64,000 nucleotides of DNA from CAYQUC01 sp964514215. Its GTDB lineage: Bacteria > Pseudomonadota > Gammaproteobacteria > UBA6429 > Thiohalophilaceae. The translations under genes were made by a program, and so were the position numbers. The notes under the pieces are model-generated. The model was not told the origin of the DNA. It did no database searches and saw only the letters and a list, made by a program, of their open reading frames with translations. Positions 60,687 through 64,000 of the stretch are shown in pieces; within the stretch, counting starts at the first letter, position 1, and the number at the start of each line of letters is the position of its first letter. The stretch covers positions 6,824 through 70,823 of the forward strand of contig CAZEPW010000011.1 of assembly GCA_964514215.1 (NCBI GenBank). Reading direction: 5' to 3'.

Positions 60687-63600
60687 TTATCGAATATCAA
60701 TCCAGGTGCGTCGGCCGGTGGTGCCGTTTGGCCCTAGAATAAAACCGTCTCTGACTGTGTTATCGGCCGTTAAGCTTGGCTCACCGGTATTCGTTGGTTC
60801 CGAAATTGGCGCACTTGGGTTTGTTGGATTACTAATATAATCTCGAATACTATCAATCTTATCCTGTAACTTTGCGATATCTGCTGCAGGAGCATTATTC
60901 GCAATTGCGGCATCCAAATCTTGATTATCTTGATATAAGCTAGTAGTTGGATCATTTAATAGCGCATCAAACTGGGCTTGTGTTAACCCTGTCAGCTCCG
61001 TTAATTTAGCTTGATCATATCCTGGCTCATCATAACAAAGTTCAGACTGATTTAATAAACTTAATAAATCACCATAATGCCAAAACAATGTCGACTCATA
61101 TAAAAAAGCTTTATTAAAGTTTGCAGCCGTTGGATCTTTCCCAACACCTGTAATTGAACCCTTGTTATTTGCAATTAAACCACCATACCATTTTGCTCCG
61201 ACTTTCAATACAGTAGTGACACCATTAAAGGTTATTGGTGATATTAGATCGGTCGGTTGTTGTGAAACGACCGTAGTTGGATCGGCAATGTAAGCACTAA
61301 CTTTTATTAATTGCGTTATTAATGCGCCATTTCTCCAGCGTCCTTTTGATATCTTTAAAGAATCTTTAACACAACCGGATATAGTTGGATGCAAACCACC
61401 ATCAATAATCGCTCTATCGTTAAAAGAGTTACTTAATTTTCCAGTTCCTGCGGCCATTGAAGCTTTTATATCATCAATAGTATGGATTAATGAGTTTCCA
61501 TTAGCGTCGACCATAATTTTTGCAAAAGTGCTGGCATCTTTAACAAGCCCTGCATTCCACAAATCAAGTTTCTCTTCAATTAAACGTTGGTATTCGACAA
61601 CATTCCAACTTTGCTCCCCTAAATTGAATGTACTGCCTGGAGATAAATCGGCATTTGCAACAATCGCAAAGAATTGTGTTGCATTGCCAATTCCCGCCTC
61701 AGTGGCTCGAGACAATTTTTCCTTAGTATTTGGTTTATATGCTGGATTAGCCGGACGATTCTGCTGGCAATAACCTTCTAAATTAATATAGTCAACATCA
61801 ACCGTTCCATGAGCTTTATCATATTCGTGTTGATGACCAGTATCAGTAGCACCGGAATACCCATCAGCAGAACCAGAATTTATTGCCCGCTTATAATTAA
61901 CGCCATTAATCACTAAAGGTCCTGCAGCACGATCATTATTAGTATAACAATAGCTGTCTTCCACAAGCTCAGCAGCTTGATTTCCAATAGGAGTATCGGT
62001 ATCCACATCGATATGGCCTCGTGCAAAGCCATCTGGACAGTCTGTAACACAAGCCTCAGGCGCGGGCGGTAACACTACCCCATTGATAAAGTTAGCATCA
62101 ACCCCATTAGCAACACGTAATATTAACTGTCTGGAAAAAGAGCCGACCCCTTGTTTTAATGCTACGGGAATATCACCATCGCCAGTTGGATCGCCTTGAG
62201 CATCAAGCGGACGATTAACCGTATCTAGGCCAGTAAAGGATTGACTCTGATCGAGATCATAAAATATTTTACTGGCTGCGCCATCATAAAAATCAAGTTG
62301 AATTAACCACGCTTCATTCAATACTGGGTTAACAGACATCACCTGAAAACGTCCAGCACGCAAATTTGGATCGAGACTAACCCGTTCGCCAGCCGGCAAA
62401 TCAACCACCCAGCCATCATTTACAGTCCAATCAATCGTAGTTGGCTCAGTGGTTTTTTTAACAATATAACGAATCGTTTTATTGGCATCAAAAGCCACTT
62501 CGACCGATAATGTTTGGCTAAATAGTTTTGCAGCAGTAACAGTCGTTAATGTAGCGGCATTATCAATATCACGGATACCGTAAATCGATTGAATTGAGAC
62601 ATCAGAGACATCGGCACGGCTTAAAATACTACCTGTAGCAAATAATACAATGCGTCCACCCAACGGATGACTCGCTACTTTTGGTGCTGTTGTAATGGGT
62701 TTATCACTGCCAGCACTAAATAAAGTTTCAACCACAACTGATGTTAAATCCGATAAATTAAAACGATACATATTGCCTAGTAGATCACCAGCATAAGCAA
62801 AATCAACTGCACCATCGCCATTTTTATCGATTAAAGTCGGTCGTGACAGACCATTACTACCACCAGTGTCGGCATCGATAACCGTAACAGCACCATCGCT
62901 ATCAATTAATAATAAGCTTGCTGAACCATTGGTACTACCGTAACCATTACCGGTGATCACATACCATTTATCATCGGATAACTTAACAATTTCTGATTTA
63001 TCATAAATATTACCAATGATATCACCAACCCCACCAGCAGCTTGATCTCGTTCATCAAGTTCCCAAAGCACTTTTTTGTTAGTACCAAGATTATTTGTTT
63101 CATTTAATAAATCCGGATTAGTAATATCAAGAGCAAACAAACCTTTACCACCCGCACCATATGAACCAACTAAAATACTATGCCATTGACCATCATTAAA
63201 AACCATATCACCAGCAGCTAAACCACCATCGACATAATATTGGTGTATGTAGGGTAGTTTAGATAATAAATTTAATTTACCAATTAAATTTGATGGGATA
63301 TAAGCATATTCTTCATCACCGGTTGATGCATTAAAAACGTGCAACATACCATCATTAGCACCAACATAAATACGAGGCGCTCTAGTGGCATTGTCGGTTT
63401 TAAAAGTAGAATAACCTGCATCAAATATTTTCGAGTTTGGTGCTCCAACATAAACCGGATCACTATGAATAATATCACCTAAAATATTATAACGCTGACG
63501 TAATGTACGATTAGCTGCCGGAGTGCCATTCACTTCATTAGAACGATCGCCTCGAATAAAATCTAAAATTGGACTCGAGGTCAAATTATTTAAAAAAGCA

Positions 63601-64000
63601 TTCGCATCTAAACTATTTTGTTGTCCTGTAGTAGTACTCGTTAAAGCACCCCACCGAAATGCAATTTGCGTCGGCGTAACACTATTACCATTTGATGTAA
63701 TAACTTTTCGAGTAACATCAAAATAATTTGGCGCTTTAGCATCAAACTGCAAGCGAGCCGACCAGTTAGTGCCACCGTTGGCGTTAGTACCGGTATTCGT
63801 CGGCACAGCAGTACTCAGGTCAACCGAAGTTGATATAGCACTATTTTTTAACATATCATACTCAACCAAATCACCTTGCCAAGCACCATTTTCAAACCAC
63901 GGACGGTAAGCATAAGCGGTGGTAACAGTCTCCAAGTTAGTCGTACTAACAGCATAGGATGCGATAGTTGATGTTGGCATTGTTAAAGGATTTAATACCG
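60687..64000 (-). CDS. pilY1: Type IV pilus tip adhesin/assembly protein PilY1 (partial; N-terminus outside window)
   Basis: The frame stays open to the right edge, so the N-terminus is missing. At least 1104 residues are seen. The PilY1 beta-propeller begins at RQRYNILGDIIHSDPVYVG and YVGANDGMLHVFNAS; the calcium loop DKNGDGAVDFAYAGD follows. After about residue 640 of the visible part comes an unusual 430-residue region (with CVTDCPDGFARGH, YCYTNNDRAAG, EGYCQQNR and a Gln/Asn/Asp-rich helix) before the typical end GRRTWIDIR. PilY1 sits at the pilus tip and promotes extension and surface sensing. Confidence 0.9.
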   Translation of the reverse strand, partial: VLNPLTMPTSTIASYAVSTTNLETVTTAYAYRPWFENGAWQGDLVEYDMLKNSAISTSVDLSTAVPTNTGTNANGGTNWSARLQFDAKAPNYFDVTRKVITSNGNSVTPTQIAFRWGALTSTTTGQQNSLDANAFLNNLTSSPILDFIRGDRSNEVNGTPAANRTLRQRYNILGDIIHSDPVYVGAPNSKIFDAGYSTFKTDNATRAPRIYVGANDGMLHVFNASTGDEEYAYIPSNLIGKLNLLSKLPYIHQYYVDGGLAAGDMVFNDGQWHSILVGSYGAGGKGLFALDITNPDLLNETNNLGTNKKVLWELDERDQAAGGVGDIIGNIYDKSEIVKLSDDKWYVITGNGYGSTNGSASLLLIDSDGAVTVIDADTGGSNGLSRPTLIDKNGDGAVDFAYAGDLLGNMYRFNLSDLTSVVVETLFSAGSDKPITTAPKVASHPLGGRIVLFATGSILSRADVSDVSIQSIYGIRDIDNAATLTTVTAAKLFSQTLSVEVAFDANKTIRYIVKKTTEPTTIDWTVNDGWVVDLPAGERVSLDPNLRAGRFQVMSVNPVLNEAWLIQLDFYDGAASKIFYDLDQSQSFTGLDTVNRPLDAQGDPTGDGDIPVALKQGVGSFSRQLILRVANGVDANFINGVVLPPAPEACVTDCPDGFARGHIDVDTDTPIGNQAAELVEDSYCYTNNDRAAGPLVINGVNYKRAINSGSADGYSGATDTGHQHEYDKAHGTVDVDYINLEGYCQQNRPANPAYKPNTKEKLSRATEAGIGNATQFFAIVANADLSPGSTFNLGEQSWNVVEYQRLIEEKLDLWNAGLVKDASTFAKIMVDANGNSLIHTIDDIKASMAAGTGKLSNSFNDRAIIDGGLHPTISGCVKDSLKISKGRWRNGALITQLIKVSAYIADPTTVVSQQPTDLISPITFNGVTTVLKVGAKWYGGLIANNKGSITGVGKDPTAANFNKAFLYESTLFWHYGDLLSLLNQSELCYDEPGYDQAKLTELTGLTQAQFDALLNDPTTSLYQDNQDLDAAIANNAPAADIAKLQDKIDSIRDYISNPTNPSAPISEPTNTGEPSLTADNTVRDGFILGPNGTTGRRTWIDIR

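Noticed and set aside
1..64000. CRISPR arrays, tRNA or rRNA genes, insertion sequences, integrases
   Set aside because: No regularly spaced repeats, cloverleaf-like or rRNA-like sequence, transposase or integrase motif was seen on either strand.

Overview
The window looks like a chromosomal segment of a gammaproteobacterium with clearly AT-rich DNA (judged by eye; A+T not counted). The gene content fits: RapA, ZapE, an E. coli-type GshA, TatD, a CnoX-like thioredoxin, a DsrC/TusE-family protein and a type IVa pilus PilE/PilY1 pair. The cysteine-less DsrC relative and several conserved small unknown proteins hint at a sulfur-oxidising lineage (inference). I see no rRNA, tRNA, CRISPR array, insertion sequence or phage genes. 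Most of it is ordinary chromosome carrying small accessory modules.

Layout. 1-4.4 kb: tail of an FNR-type reductase, an RspA-like DsrC homologue, two copies of a Cys-rich unknown family, a lone DUF2384 antitoxin-like protein, a YdcH protein and a degenerate receiver. 4.4-16 kb: a peptidoglycan-trimming pair (M99 Csd4-like and M15 VanY-like), a PilZ protein, a flippase-like membrane protein, a bactofilin with a methyltransferase-like partner, then zapE-glpK-ugpQ-glpD, which should feed glycerophosphodiesters into glycolysis. 16-28 kb: rapA, an intradiol-dioxygenase-like secreted protein, a flavin monooxygenase-like enzyme, thioredoxin, a tatD operon, a BamD-like lipoprotein, gshA, a YigB-like HAD phosphatase and a CnoX-like thioredoxin. 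28-36.7 kb: a PstS-like protein, a patatin/HIT/periplasmic MsrA/cytochrome c series, a LysE-MepA fusion, two AraC-type regulators (one fused to an alkyltransferase) and a truncated GNAT remnant. 37-42.6 kb: lysR-modABC, a divergent metallo-beta-lactamase-fold protein and a TRIC-like channel. 43.4-46.8 kb: one large NHL-repeat gene broken by several frameshifts.

47-56 kb: a 1362-residue envelope protein of unknown function followed by a protein with the Coq4 zinc motif; YjbQ; then an ECF sigma factor and zinc-finger anti-sigma transcribed away from a bufferin cluster (DUF2282 precursor BufA, MNIO/DUF692 BufB, DUF2063 BufC). The 147-bp gap between the two units holds two outward-facing promoter-like sequences that match each other at the same spacing. 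This is the most informative regulatory signal in the window: it predicts that the sigma factor drives both its own operon and the bufferin operon. 56-64 kb: DUF924, cytosolic MsrA, DUF488, DUF523/DUF1722, a cold-shock protein with a clear terminator, a hemolysin III family protein, pilin PilE and a PilY1 with a long unusual C-terminal region that runs off the right edge.
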